Source of the DNA: Nymphaea colorata
Lineage: Eukaryota > Streptophyta > Magnoliopsida > Nymphaeales > Nymphaeaceae
DNA length: 64,000 nt
Direction: 5' to 3'
Assembly: GCF_008831285.2 (NCBI RefSeq)
Contig: NC_045139.1
Coordinates: forward strand, 12,374,704-12,438,703
The position numbers and the translations under genes were made by a program. The notes under the pieces were generated by a model, which had not been told where the DNA came from, searched no databases, and worked only from the letters and a program-made list of their open reading frames with translations. Of this stretch, positions 47,990-59,875 are shown piece by piece; position 1 is the stretch's first letter, and each line of letters opens with the position of its first letter.

Positions 47990-48870
47990 ATGGTTGAGAG
48001 CAACAAACCAGAGGGTGACAATGATCATAAAGGAGCAGGAAATCCCTTCTCCTATGGATCTACTGTTAAATTAGATGGACACAACTATGAACTGCGGTCC
48101 AGATCCTTTATGTTGGTAGTCAAAGGACATTGAAAGAGACACATAATTGAAAATGACGAACCTATTAGGAAGTCAAGGAAGTACATGACCTGGGAAGAGG
48201 ACAACAACATGGTTATGTCCTAGATTATGAACAACGTCCAACCACAAATTGCCTCTACTATTACTTACTATACTACTGCTAAGGAAAGGTGAGAATTCCT
48301 TAGGTAGACATAATCACAAGATAAAAATGTAAGTAAAGTCCTTCAAGTTGAAGAACAATTGCACAACCTTTGACAGGGAAATCAGGATCTATCATAATAC
48401 TTTGCAACAGTTAAAGTTACCTATGAGTGACTGAAATTCCTGCGCCCTCCATGCAAATCTTGTTATAAGTCACACTTTGAACCTACCATGGTTGCAAAGT
48501 TTCTTGCTGGTCTCTCTCCTAAGTATGCCGTTGCCAAGTATCAGATGCTCACTGGGAATGAAATTTCTGATATCTCTGATGCATACAACAGAGTTAGTCG
48601 TCTGGCTATTAGCTTGTCCCAACAAGCTAGTGTAACGCCAGCTTCAACTCATGCTGTGGGAGGTGGTCGTGGTCAGGGCACCACCTATAGTTCCAGAGGA
48701 AGAGGTATAGGTCGTGGAACTGGTGGTCGTGGGAGCTTCCAATGCACCTATTGTGGAAAGATGAGACACTTGAAGGATCGTTGTTGGGATAAACATGGTC
48801 GTCCATCCTCTATGTCACAGGGAAGGGAAGAGATATGGTCACCAAATAGGGCAAGAGCCTTACTCATCCT
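47990..48870 (+). pseudogene. copia gag relic
   Basis: Begins MVESNKPEGDNDHK with VKLDGHNYELRSRSFMLVV (the copia gag start motif). TWEEDNNMVMS is followed by TAG where Trp is expected. The UBN2-like segment FLAGLSPKYAVAKYQ is at about 48494-48545, then the zinc knuckle CTYCGKMRHLKDRCW near 48744-48786 (CX2CX4HX4C). Several stops and a frameshift into pol prevent translation. Confidence 0.9.
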
Positions 48871-48873
48871 TCT

Positions 48874-50499
48874 ATGGGCTCTGCACAGGTTGCCATTACT
48901 ACAGTGGAGGGCTCTTTGTCTAGCACAGTACCAAAGACAGTTACAGTTAGCATTGACAGAGTTGAGTATGAGCAGTTTTTAGCACACAAAGCCTCAGAGG
49001 TTTCAGCTTCCACAACTTTGACTAATCGAGCCTTCTCAGCAAGCACATCCATGTCTGATTCAGGTATCTCTTGGATTATTGATTCAGGATCATCAAGACA
49101 TTTCTGCAGTAGACCTGGTTCTTTCATTACTTTACATAGATTCTCTCAGCCACCTCATGTCAAAATTACAGATGGTAGAATGTCACCTATATTGGGTTAT
49201 GGAGATGTGAAGCTTTCTCAGTCTATGACTATTCCTCATATTTTATATGCTCCTGAATTTCCATTTCATTTGCTCTCTGTCAAACAGTTGATTACTGATT
49301 TACACTGTTGCATTATTTTTGACCCTGGTTCATGCTCATTTCAGGACTTGCAAACTGGGAAGATGATTGGTGGCGGCTATGAGAAAGGGGGCGTCTACAT
49401 CCTGTCGGTTCCTATGGCTCTTGCTGCTACGTCCTCTACATCAGAGTCTACATTCTTCCAGTGGCATCTCAGGCTTGGTCATCCTTCAGCGCCCAAGCTA
49501 CATTCTATTCTACCTAATCTCTCAGTCCCAAAGTCTTTTCAGTGTGAGGCTTATCAACTTGGCAAGCACACTCATAGTAGTTTTCCTTTGAGTCTTAGTC
49601 CTTTGAGTCAAGGGTTGTTTGATCTTTTCTATGTTGATGTGTGGGGGCCTAGAAGGGTTGCTAGCAGAGTTAAGTTTAGGTATTTTCTAGTCGTTGTTGA
49701 TGATTACTTTCGAATTAGTTGGGTATCCCTTTTGAAGGAAAGGTTTGAAGTAATTTGTATTCTAAAAAACTTGATTATTGAAATAAAAACTCAGTTTGGT
49801 TCTGGGGTTAGGTGTATTCGCACTGATAATGCTCTCGAGTTCAAATCATCTATCTTAATGACCTTTTATGCTGAAAATGATATCTCTCCTCAATTTACAT
49901 GCCCTCACATCTCACAACAGAATGGAGTTGCTGAACGAAAACATAGGCAACTTCTAACTATTGCTCGTACCCTAATGCTTCATAATCATGTACCAACATA
50001 CTTGTGGGGTGATACCATACTCATGGCTTCTTACCTAACAAATCATTTACATTCATCCTCTATTGAGAACAAAGTATCTATTAAACTTGTGTATCCCAAT
50101 AGAAGCTTATTTCTTGTTGCACCAAAAGTTTTTTGGTGTACCTGTTTTGTTCACATTCTTGGGCCCAAATGTGATAAACTTTCTGCTCAAGCCATAAAGT
50201 ATGTGTTCGTTGGCTATCCTAGAAACCAAAAAGGGTACAAGTGCTTTGACCCGATAACTCAAAAAGAGTACATCAGTGCGGATGTCACTTTTTTCGAGTC
50301 TCAGTCCTACTTTAGTTCTACTTCTGTATCATCTGAGATGTCATGTCCTATTCCTCCTGTCCCGCTGCAATCTTTTCCTTCTCCTACTCCAACTATGAAT
50401 ATGTTCCAGCCTCCAGGACCATCCATTGTTCTACACTTGGCGACAAGATCCCTCTCATGGTCGACCATCAGACTCTCCTCAAGATGTGAGCTCCATTGA
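48874..50499 (+). pseudogene. copia protease-integrase ORF, longest surviving frame
   Basis: 541 codons open. The protease active site is WIIDSGSSRHFCS (residues about 67-79) and the GAG-pre-integrase motif is FFQWHLRLGHPSAPKL. Integrase core residues visible are DVWGP, VVVDDYFRISW, IRTDNALEFKS and the catalytic Glu region QQNGVAERKHRQLL, so the DDE triad is present in place. It ends early at 50499, where the linker to RT should continue. A long open frame here is a relic: gag and RT are broken, so no full polyprotein can be made. Confidence 0.9.
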
Positions 50500-50599
50500 C
50501 ATTGATCCTTCATAGGCCTTGCCTATAGCCCTGCACAAAGGCAAGAGACAGTGTACCATGCATCTTATCTCTCACGTTGTTTTCACTGACCATTTTGAT

Positions 50600-51375
50600 G
50601 ACAACTTACAGTAGTTTCTTAAGGCTATGTCAGTCCATATTATACCAACTGGTTATCAACAAGCATTACTAGACTGTAATTGGTGGAAAACTATGCAAGA
50701 TGAGATGGATGCTCTCGTATAGCGTGGTACCTGGGAATTGGTTGATCCACTTGAAAATTGTGACATTGTTGGCTAGAAATGGGTATTTACAGTCAAGTAT
50801 CATTCAGATGGGGCAGTAGAGCAATACTGACCAGACATATAAAGTTGACTTTTTTGAGACGTTCTCTCCTATAGTCAGATTGGGCACCACTCGCCTCATT
50901 ATTCTTGTTGCGGTATGCTCGAATTGGCCTATGTATCAGTTTGATGTAAAGAATGCCTTTTATTATGGTGATCTTGAGGAGGCTGTATATGTGCAGCAAC
51001 CCCAGGGTTCGAGCAACAGGGGGAGTGTAGTAAAGTGTGTCGTCTGAAGAAGGCTATCTATGGACTCAAACAAATTCCCAGGGTGTGGTTCCACAAATTA
51101 TCAGAGATGGTTTCACAATGTGGATTTGAAATATCTCCTTTGGATCATTCTCTATTCATCAAGAAGACCTCTAAATGTGTAGTTGTCATGGTAGTATATG
51201 TTGATGACATTATCTTGACAGGTGATTGTGATCAAGAAATCTCAGCTACAAAAGCTTTCCTTCAAAAGCATTTTGTCACGAAAGATCTTGGTCACTTGCG
51301 ATATTTCCTTGGGATTGAGGTTGCACAAAACAAAGAAGGTATAGTATTGTCTCAGAGGAAGTGTGTCTAGGGACC
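50600..51375 (+). pseudogene. copia reverse transcriptase relic
   Basis: The N-terminal part (50640-51030) has stops and shifts: DCNWWKTMQDEMDAL, then GTWELVDP, then VRLGTTRLIILVA-like pieces. From 51035 an open stretch has CRLKKAIYGLKQIPRVWFHK and the catalytic VVYVDDIILTG (YVDD) near 51195-51230. KDLGHLRYFLGIEVAQ follows. The YVDD box and LKKAIYGLKQ motif are diagnostic of copia RT. Confidence 0.92.
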
Positions 51376-51453
51376 AAGCTGGCTAATTTCTCTACGAATC
51401 CACGTCTTCATCTTCATGATAATTAATCAGAACTAGTAGATTCATGATCTTAC

Positions 51454-52085
51454 ATGTCTCTCTTTGGCAAATTTCTTTATGTTACTGTAGCAAGACCAGA
51501 CATTAGCTTTGTTTTTGGAAAATTAAGTCAGTTTATGGAAAAACCTAGAAAACTCCACTGGGATGCTGCGTTGATGGTGTTGAAATACCTCAAGTCATCC
51601 CCGAGCAGAGGCCACTTCTTTAAGAACGGTGAATCACTAGAAGTTGTTGCTTATAGTGATGCTGACTATGTAGGTTCTGTTGATAATAGAAAATCCACCA
51701 CTGGCTTTTGTATCTTGGTTGGAGGCAATCTCATTTCATGGAGAAGCAAGAAACAAAATGTAGTCTCTACATCAAGTCCAGAATCTGAATATGGAGCAAT
51801 GGCTCAAACAGCGGTTGAGATGACGTGGGTTAAATCTATGCTAACAAATATGAGTATTCATGTTCCTTTACCTATGAAAATGTACTGTGATAACAAGGCT
51901 GCCATTATATTGCAAATAATCAAGTATTTCATGAAAGAACTAAGCACATAGAGGTGGATTGTCATTATGTTTGAGATCTTATAAAAGGTGTGGTGTCTAC
52001 GGTCATGTAGCTTCTGAAGATCAGGCAGCAGATATATTTACTAAGGCTCTTCGGATTGGTGATTTCTCTAGATGTTGTGACTAGT
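51454..52085 (+). pseudogene. copia RNase H relic
   Basis: GKFLYVTVARPDISFVFGKL, HWDAALMVLKYLKSSPSRG, VVAYSDADYVGSVDNRKSTT and SSPESEYGAMAQTAVEMTW are the canonical copia RNase H motifs (catalytic Asp in YSDADY, Glu in ESEY). The tail VSTVM-LLKISGRQIYLLRL-type sequence up to 52085 is shifted out of frame. Confidence 0.92.
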
Positions 52086-52124
52086 TGAGCATGGTTGATA
52101 TCTATGCTCCAGCTTAAGGGTGAG

Positions 52125-52431
52125 TGTTGAAATCAGAAAGTTTATTTTTAAGTATAGTAGTTTTTTTATTATTTAAAAGTTAGAGTCCTCTTTTGTCATT
52201 TTACAACTTTATGTGTCTTACTTATGTAACAGCCCTAGCCGATCCCTAATCTCTATTTAAGAAGAGATTAGGGCACAATATGAAATGAGAAAAACTTTTC
52301 CATCTCTCTCTCTCATCCCTAATCTCTATTTAAGAAGAGATTAGGGCACAATATGAAACGAGAAAAACTTTTCCGTCTCTCTCTCTCTCTCTCTCCCCTC
52401 ACTCTTTCACTCCTTCCTCCATCGTGTAACA
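52125..52431 (+). repeat. 3' LTR of the copia element, with internal tandem duplication
   Basis: 307 bp from TGTTGAAATCAG to CGTGTAACA. The segment ATCCCTAATCTCTATTTAAG...AAACTTTTCC with a trailing CT run occurs twice in tandem (about 52242-52315 and 52315-52390). The 5' LTR has a single shortened copy and a long CT run instead. Confidence 0.93.
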
Positions 52432-52469
52432 CATTTATTCACTTGAACATTTTGTAGTGATCATTTGAT

Positions 52470-54080
52470 GCGAGCCCACACCCAGTACTGCCGTCAGTCA
52501 GGAGTTCAGACCAAGTCAATGTGTAGTCATGTCAGTTATAAACCATCCACTAGCTTCAGTTGAGCCCACCCATAGAGGTTCTCCCACAATGGGTTTTGCT
52601 TGAGTGTGCCTTGCCCAGGCCAGATCAGATAGCAGCCAACTTGACGGCCCTAGCCAGCCTCCACATGACACAATAACACTCCAAAAGGCCTTGCCAGCCA
52701 ACTCAGTAGAGGAAGGGAAACTGTGGGCCATGCTAGACTAACCCCACCACCATTCGATAGCCTCCACCAGGGCTAGGCTGGCCCTCTCAGCATAGCCATT
52801 CATTAAGCTCCACCTTGAAAAAGTCAGCCAGTCAGCACGGTTAGCAGCACACACTTGGCCACATTGACAATGGGCAGCATGCATGCAGCCAGGGCGCCTC
52901 CTAGCTCGACAACTGGAACAAAAGTGCCACCTCAAGAGACCATGCTGGACCACCTAAGGTCTATGCATGATGCATGGGTGTTCAGCAGGATGCCACTTTA
53001 TGTGACACACCAACACAACAGGATGCCAGGGCACTCTCCATCACACTGATAAGTTAGAGGGCTAGGTTGCTGCCGTGGCCAATCGTGCAGCCAACAACAT
53101 GGCCTAGGCAGGGTGGGCTAGCTTGGGCAGCCATGCTGGACCAGTGCATGGTCTATGTTGCCGCCCCACCCTATTAGCTTTTTCCTGCCTGCCATCTCAA
53201 CCTCTAGTAGGGCACCAACTCAGCAAATCACGCAAATATGTGCTTCTTGGGTGCACAGTCAACAATTTGACTAGCCTGTCCTATACCAATAAGAAGTTAG
53301 CGTTTGAATTTCCAATTCTTCTCGCCTTGGGTGGGCTCCAACTCAATGCCTAGTCAGCTTCTCACCCACCATGCAGCCAGCCACTTCATCCCTTCAATGT
53401 CTGGTTAGCACTACCTCAGCGCCACATCAATCAAGGCACACCTATTTCTCTCTTTTTTATGATGGCATTTAGGACTCATTTAAGATTTGATAATGCATCT
53501 CATTTTTTGTTCTAGACTATGTTCGACTAAGTGAGAGAAGTCCCAATGTATTTCGACCATTGTTGTGCAATCTTCATGGGTGAATAGCACTCTCATCGCC
53601 ATCGAAGGTCATGAGTAGCACCTTTGCCACCCACTAGTGGAGCTCTTATATTGAGAGTAGCCACTTCTCTAGTGATTTGCACCTCACTTTGGTAAGCTCT
53701 GAGATGAGCTGGAATTCACTACACAACCACTAGCCAAAGGCACCTCACCATCGGCTACTCTCCCTCTAGAGCCTCTACCTCAACTGCCACTCCACCAATA
53801 CTGCTGCTGCTGCTTTGTTCCCATCAACAGATGTTTGACTATGCTCCGCCACCAACCACTAGATATTGTCTCTACTATGACCTTCACTGCTCGATGCCAC
53901 TGATAACCACACCAGGCCCAGCTGTCTTGGCCACCACCTCCTCGCATACCCCTTCTTTTTCTACCACCATCATCGACACTTGTTGCTCTGTAGCTGCCCA
54001 ATGACTGCCTCGCATCCCTTCACCACCCCATGGTGGCGGCCCTATGTGGCCACCTACCACCATTGGGGTCCAACCATGGA
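52470..54080. other. GC-rich island without recognised genes
   Basis: Visibly richer in C and G than anything nearby, with frequent GCCAGCC/CAGCCAG words on the plus strand and scattered stops in every frame. It starts just after the old copia relic resumes at 52437. It could be the non-coding part of a GC-rich transposon or an inserted foreign fragment. No domain, TIR or LTR was found. Confidence 0.5.
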
Positions 54081-55292
54081 AGCATTGCCACCCAATGTTG
54101 TAAAAGGCATATGCTTTATGCTCTGAAGTGTATGAAAAATGAAGCTGGTTATATATTGTGCACCATTTTAAGTATGACAAAAAAAAGCCATGATTAATAC
54201 AAAAAGGAGTGTTTTGTAAGGATTAAAATGGAAATAGCAAAAAAAAGATTTGAGGATTTGATAAAGATAAAATTTGTTAGTTCATATATGCATGTCGTTA
54301 TGACCAATATATCCCTTTAGGCAGTAAAAAAATATTTTCATTTTTTTGTTCCTCTTATAGCGTTATCTCATTAACTCATAAATATTTTATGATCTCATAA
54401 ACTTTATCTCATAAAAATTTTACTATCTCATCAACCACTTGTAACAATAACTCGGGAGCTGAATCAGCACCAAGGTGGGCCGAAAGTGAAACAGTTGATG
54501 CACTCGATAGACAATAATGCCCCTGAGTTGATGGAAAAAATTATATGAGTAACCCCTATGTAAAGTTTGTGTTCAAAATACTCTCCGGTGTGGCAAAATG
54601 GCTTTTCAAAAAGAGTGTGCCCTAAGGTGGATGACGGGAATGATGTGACAAGCCCATACATGAAAAAATTAAAGGCAGTTTATTTTTCATGGAGCAGGGG
54701 CTTCTCCATAATGCTTCGAATGTTCGCAGCAGAAGGAGTTGTTGGTCATAGGCAGTAGTTATCATCTTTGTTGGAGTGATTCTCATCATCAGTGGAAGAG
54801 CATCGGTCAGTGCAATGTTAAGGACATCTATTGGAATGAGTGGAGGCTTCTACTAGGGTTGCGGTTATACCGTAGGGAGTTCTCATTCACAAGGTGCACT
54901 TATCGTGCTCGTCAATGAAAATTATTGTTGTCGGCCAAACAATGTCTCTCGGAGCAAGCGTAAGGACGACTGTTCGATCTATTATCCTTGTCGGTAACAA
55001 ATATAGTCTATTAATTTCAGGTTGGTCTCGCACTTTTCTTAATTCATACGTTGTAGAAGAGAAATAGAATGAGGTGAGACAATAAAATAACATCTCCTAA
55101 ATATACTATAGAAGAGAAACAAAAGGAGGTGAGATAATGAATTAACAGCATTTTCCCATATCCTTTTGTTTCTTATATGTAGTATATACAGTCATTTTTA
55201 TTTTAATGACTTATGTCCGTTCATTATCACCAACTCTACATCAGTTCGTTATTTCACTATTTGATATCTTTTTTTGTGCTTGTTGTAGATCA
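54081..55292. other. Intergenic or degraded transposon sequence
   Basis: AT-rich from 54.1 kb. A plus-strand stretch near 54770-54900 reads as WSDSHHQWKSIG and DIYWNEWRLLLGL, which looks protein-derived, but I do not recognise it. It may belong to the element with the PMD and C48 relics downstream. Confidence 0.4.
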
Positions 55293-56023
55293 ATGATGTC
55301 TACTACAATTGATACAAAAGAATACAAAGCCGAACGTTTGCTGTTCAACGTCAAATATGGTGAAGTCTACCTATACGTTGAATGAAATTTGAATAACTTG
55401 GAAAAAGATAGAGTGATAGGTGAGTATGATGTTTTAGCAGAACAAAAAGACGACAAAGCTGTTATTATAGTAGAGCGTATGTCACATAAGGCAGAGCAGG
55501 TCGTGGAGACAGAGAAGGAATACATGAAAGAAAAAGAGGAGGAGGTGGCAGAAACGAAGGGAGATGATGTGGAGATGGACAATGCAGGGGAGAAGGAATT
55601 TGATTAGAAAAGGTGGCAGACATGAAGCGACTAGCCATAGAATCCGACAATGCAAGAGAGAAGGAACTTAAGCAGGAGGAGGTGGCGGAAATGAGGGTAC
55701 AAGTCAGGGAGATGGACAATGCAGGGGAGAAGGGACTTAAGTCGGTGAAGGTGGTTGAAACAAAGGGACAGGCTGCAGAGATGGAGAAAGAAGGAGATAT
55801 TGGATTTCAACCGGAGGAGGTGGCGAAAGGGGACCGACTCCTGGAGCCAGAGAATGTCGGGGAGAAGGATAATGAGGAGGAGAATCCATTATTGGATGAA
55901 GCAGAGAGATTAGTGTTAGATGTGCAGACTGCACCTACACTAAAAATTAGAGGTTCTAGGCGAAGGAGAAAACATGATTTCGATGTAGAGGGGGAGGAAA
56001 TAGTTGGAATGAAAAGGAGGTGA
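55293..56023 (+). pseudogene. Acidic, internally repeated ORF of unknown function (broken)
   Basis: After an acceptor-like TTGTTGTAG the frame opens MMSTTIDTKEYKAERLLFNV, meets a stop near 55383 and continues to 55607. It then needs a frameshift into 55613-56023. From about 55540 it consists of roughly five diverged units of 22-23 residues, for example EEVAETKGDDVEMDNAGEKEFD and EEVAEMRVQVREMDNAGEKG. It ends in a basic patch RGSRRRRKHDFDVEGEEIVG then MKRR, a possible nuclear signal. No domain was recognised. Its place upstream of the PMD relic on the same strand suggests it belonged to the same element. Stop and frameshift indicate decay. Confidence 0.5.
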
Positions 56024-56719
56024 TTGTATGATATCAATGTATGTAATATATGTCGTTTATTCAAGTAGTTGTAATTAAAGTTTTTGTGGAGGATAATGTC
56101 TTTCACTCTGGTATTAATGTTGTAGAAGTGTGGGCACTGCCAGTGGTGTTTGGTCCTTGATTGGTATGAAGTTTCATCGGACATCCAAAAGCATAGATAG
56201 GCGAGAATGCAATTCTCGAGGCTGCTTTCCCATAGTGCAATGGAACTCCAATGGGGGGCTCTTGTATGTCCTGGTATAGAAGTGAGATTTTCTGAAAAAC
56301 ATATTTGTGTTTGATAGATTCGAGATGACAATCACCCTGTAAGACGTCGCTAGGCTATTACATATGAGAACTCACGATAAACCTACGACCGGGATGTCCA
56401 GGTACAACTTGATTGGGAAGAGCAGCGACCTTCTAGGGTTGACAGATTTGGAGTTCAAGAAAGCTGTAGCCTTTGGGAGAAAATCGACGTTATTAGTTGT
56501 TTCAGAGCTATAGAATAAATGGCAGCATACAAAGCATGATGAACCTTCACAAAAAGCGGACCAAACATTGAGCTACAGAATAAATGGCAGCATACAAAGC
56601 ATGATGAACCTTCACAAAAAGCGGACCAAGCATTGACATCCTTTTTTGTATATTTATTTGGCATGTGTCTATTTAGTAGCAATTCAGGCTCAAGAATAAG
56701 TTAGTAGTACATCTAATTT

Positions 56720-57760
56720 TTAGAAGATGTGGACAAGATTCACCGCTACACATAGGGGGTAGCAGTGGTAGCACATTTGTATAGCCAATTGGAACCATTT
56801 AAGGATGAGGTTGCATCCATTGGAGGAGGTTGGTTGTTGTTGCAGGTATAAATAGTATCTTCGTCATGTAAATTTATATGTAAAAAGGATTCTCTATCAT
56901 CTTGTAATATCTATATCTGTGTTTTGTCTCCAGTTTTGGATCTAGGAGCACATACCTTCTATTAGACCACGTCCATTTCCAAATACTCTTTTATTACATG
57001 CACAGTGGGGAGGTATTAGCCCCATAGATTACAATGATGTAGAGTCATATCAAATCTTTAGATGGCTCAAGTATGCATAGCAAATAGTGTTTCATCCTTA
57101 TGTTGGAATACCTGTTTATTGACGATTATTCTATTTTTATGTGTAGGTGCTGTTTAGACCATACATTGGTGGTGACACCAATGATTAGATTATTGTGAAA
57201 GTTTTGACCTATTGTGTAGAGACCTATGGTTGTTCCACATGAACGAAGTAGAAATACAGCATGATAGCTGAGTCCTTTTGCAGCTTAGTCTTTGCCAGTC
57301 GATTGCATAACCACCCCATCCCCACAAGAGATTAAGGAACAAGAGTGCTTTTAGGGCTGGAGTTGATTGGCAACTGTTGTTGTAGAAAGAGCTCCATAAC
57401 TAGTGTCATGGTGGTGAAGTTGTTGTTGTTTACAACAATGAGGGGTTTGCACTAGGGTACTGTGAGCAGTATTGGTGTGTAGTTCATTATCGGGTACTTG
57501 AAATATGTTTAGATGTGCCCCATCTTGGATCGCCATCCACAACAACATCATCATCTCGAGCGGAGGATGCTGCTGAGAAAAAGATCTATAGTAAATGGCA
57601 TCAGGATCATATGGGAAGGGACATTAGAAGCAAAAGACATTAGGACCATGCAGAGACTGCAGCCCAGTGTCCTAACCACCCAATGGAAGAGAGATTGGTC
57701 ACATCAATAAACTCGCTGATTGCTGATTTGACTCTAGAAGTTTCTGAGTTCAAGAAGTTC
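56720..57760 (+). pseudogene. Plant mobile domain (PMD, MAIL/aminotransferase-like) relic
   Basis: Exon 56720-56845 encodes LEDVDKIHRY, a stop, then GVAVVAHLYSQLEPF and SIGGGWLLLQ. An 88-bp GT-AG intron follows, then 56934 onward FW, I, stop, EHIPSIRPRPFPNTLLLHAQ and DYNDVESYQIFRWLKYA. The pattern Y-W-G-AVLAHLY...IGGxxxLLQxWxWEHI...RP is that of the plant mobile domain found in MAIN/MAIL proteins and in plant transposons. Phases agree across the intron. Two in-frame TAG stops replace expected Trp codons. Downstream PMD-like sequence to 57.76 kb is frameshifted. Host MAIN proteins act in silencing; transposon copies may counter it (inference). Confidence 0.74.
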
Positions 57761-58980
57761 CTGTCATGACATGATCAAGAATAATCTTATTTTTTTAATC
57801 CTATTTTTTTTGATTGACTACAAACAATATTTTTTTGTAAATAAGAATGATTGATAAGAAGTTAATATTATTTCATTCTCTTGTAAATCCATTGTTATTT
57901 TATTATCACAATTTGTTTTGTTCGATTGCTTATCGCATTTTAGTAAATGCCTAATCATCCAAACAGTGTTGTTGTCGCATTAAATTTTTTTGAGTGCTTA
58001 TTACATCCCTATAAACTCGAACTTATTTGAGTGCATCGTAAAATGTTGCATGCAGTTGCGTTATCACAATTTGTTTTATCTGACTACTTATTGCCTCTTA
58101 GTAAACACCTTTTTTTATCGTAAAACAAGTCCATATAGTGTCGTCACATTCAATTTTTTGAGTGGTTATCACATCCTTGTAAATATGATTTACTTGAGTG
58201 TATCGTAAAACAAAGCCAGGCAATTGCGTTATCGCAAGTATTTTTTGTCAAGGTAAATATCGTCTTTATGTAAACATTTTGTTATTGTAAAACTAGTCTA
58301 TACAGTGTCATTGTTGCATTAACTTTTTTTCGAGTGCTTATCGCATCCTTTTAAACACACATTTATTTGAGTGTATCGTAAAACAAATCCTGTAGTTCCG
58401 TAATCGCATAATTTTTTGTTGGAGTAATATCGGCATCATGTAAATGTGTTGTTATTGTAAAATCAGTCTATACATTGTCATTGTCGCATTAAATTTTTCT
58501 AAGTGCTTATCATGTCCTTGTAAACACGAATTTAATTGACTGTATCATAAAATGAATCCTGCAATTGCGTTATCACATCTATTTTATCCAAGTGCTTATC
58601 GCTTTTTAGCAAATGCCTTTTTATCATAAAACCAGTCCATATAATGTTGTTACATTAAATTTTTTAGAGTGCTTATCGCGTCCTTGTAAACACAATTTTA
58701 TTTGAGTGTACCGTAAAACGAATCATACAGTTGCATTATCGCACGAGTTTTTGTCGGAGTAAATATCGCCTCCATGTAAACGCCTTATTATTTCATTCTG
58801 TCGTACAATAATCCTACTGTTTATTAACACAATCTGTTTTTTGAGACTGGTTATCCCCTCTTAATAAATGCATTTTTTTCATAAAACCAGTCTAAATGAC
58901 ATTGTCGCATTATGTTTTGTTCGAGTGGTTATCGCATTTTACATTGTTCATGTCATTGGTTTTTGTTTTCTTCTTCTTCG
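57760..58980 (+). repeat. Satellite of about 170 bp, main array
   Basis: The landmark CATTAAATTTTTTTGAGTGCTTAT recurs (with changes) at 57979, 58147, 58317, 58487 and 58653, spacings of 168, 170, 170 and 166 bp; a weaker copy is at 58908. Each unit also has CATCCTTGTAAACACGA, GAGTGTATCGTAAAACGAATCC, GTTATCGCA and AAAACCAGTCTATACAGTG. The left edge (57760-57970) is duplicated at 60.2-60.4 kb. Nothing coding. Confidence 0.88.
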
Positions 58981-58999
58981 TCTAGTTTGGCGTTCTTAC

Positions 59000-59875
59000 T
59001 GCAGCCCATGAGGGTAACGTACTCCACAAGTCATCACACAGACGTTTTCTGAGGTATGGTATACTATCCTATGAAAAAGCAGGTTTGCTGCCATTGTAAA
59101 TTGCTTCTATATATTTGATGATGAAAACACCACAATCGTAGCAATTGTTTTGGCGGGGAGCTTGCTTCCTATTGAAAAAGTGCCATGTAGATTCCACATT
59201 GACATTGTAAAAATTCTTTCACGAACCACAAATCATGCAATACTGGTTCATGCATTTGCATTGAATTATAGTATAAGCAAGCTTTGTTTTGCATGTCGAA
59301 AAAGTATAATACCCAATGATGGCACTCTTCCCACAAGATTGGAAGCAGAACTACTTCAAACGAGTTCAGCAAGAGGTCGGAAAGCATATTTTTAGCATGC
59401 ATTAAATAACAATCGAAGGACTTTCAGTGGACGGCACTTTGTACAACATGATAGAAGAAAATAAAGACTGTCATAGGTCAAGCAGCTACAAATGTATTTC
59501 ACAAAACTAAGCTACCATGACAGCAGGGTTGAAAATGCATTGCTTTTCATTTGCAAGTCTTCATTCCATTAACTCCATCGCATCTTGCAAAACCTATGAG
59601 GAGAAGAAAAACTATATAAATGATCCACCTTTCATTCTCCCTAATGGTAGCATTAATGAGATGACATTTATGATATTGCTAATCCATTCCTTCGGGCTAA
59701 GCTCATGAACAATCCTATGTAAATAATGAATAAACAAACTATGTTTCTCCTTCTTCATTGCCATCACCTTCTGAAACAGGATATTACCCATTGCCTTTGA
59801 TGTATTTATGAATATAGTCCAAATTGTTCCTACCATGCTACATTTAATGCACCTGCATGCGACAGTACATATCAC
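59000..59875 (-). pseudogene. Ulp1/C48 SUMO-protease-like relic (inverted copy)
   Basis: Minus-strand order: N-terminal domain start HELSPKEWISNIINVISLML (about 59700), then FEVVLLPILWEECHHWVLYF (catalytic His in HHW, about 59350) and ACLYYNSM. C-terminal APRQNNCYDCGVFIIKYIEA (Gln and catalytic Cys, TGT at 59132-59134) and IPYLRKRLCDDLW follow. This is the Ulp1 His-Asp-Gln-Cys arrangement, but the Asp position (usual YDSM) is Asn (AAT, 59265-59267). A frameshift lies near 59180-59200 and a TAG follows PAFS. Plant Mutator-like elements are known to carry such ULP genes. It sits between two blocks of the 170-bp satellite. Confidence 0.82.

Larger units (their letters stand above)
46943..52431 (+). 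mobile_element. Complete Ty1/copia element, inactive
   Basis: A 5489-bp element with LTRs 46943-47188 and 52125-52431 (TGTT...AACA), an exact 5-bp target duplication CATTT (46938-46942, 52432-52436), an initiator-Met-type PBS at 47189 and a purine-rich tract AAGGGTGAG ending at 52124. Plus-strand order is gag, protease, integrase, RT, RNase H, the defining copia order. Stop codons in gag and RT and breaks between the RT and RNase H frames make it non-autonomous. It is inserted in the old copia integrase relic, just beyond the gypsy element. Confidence 0.96.
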
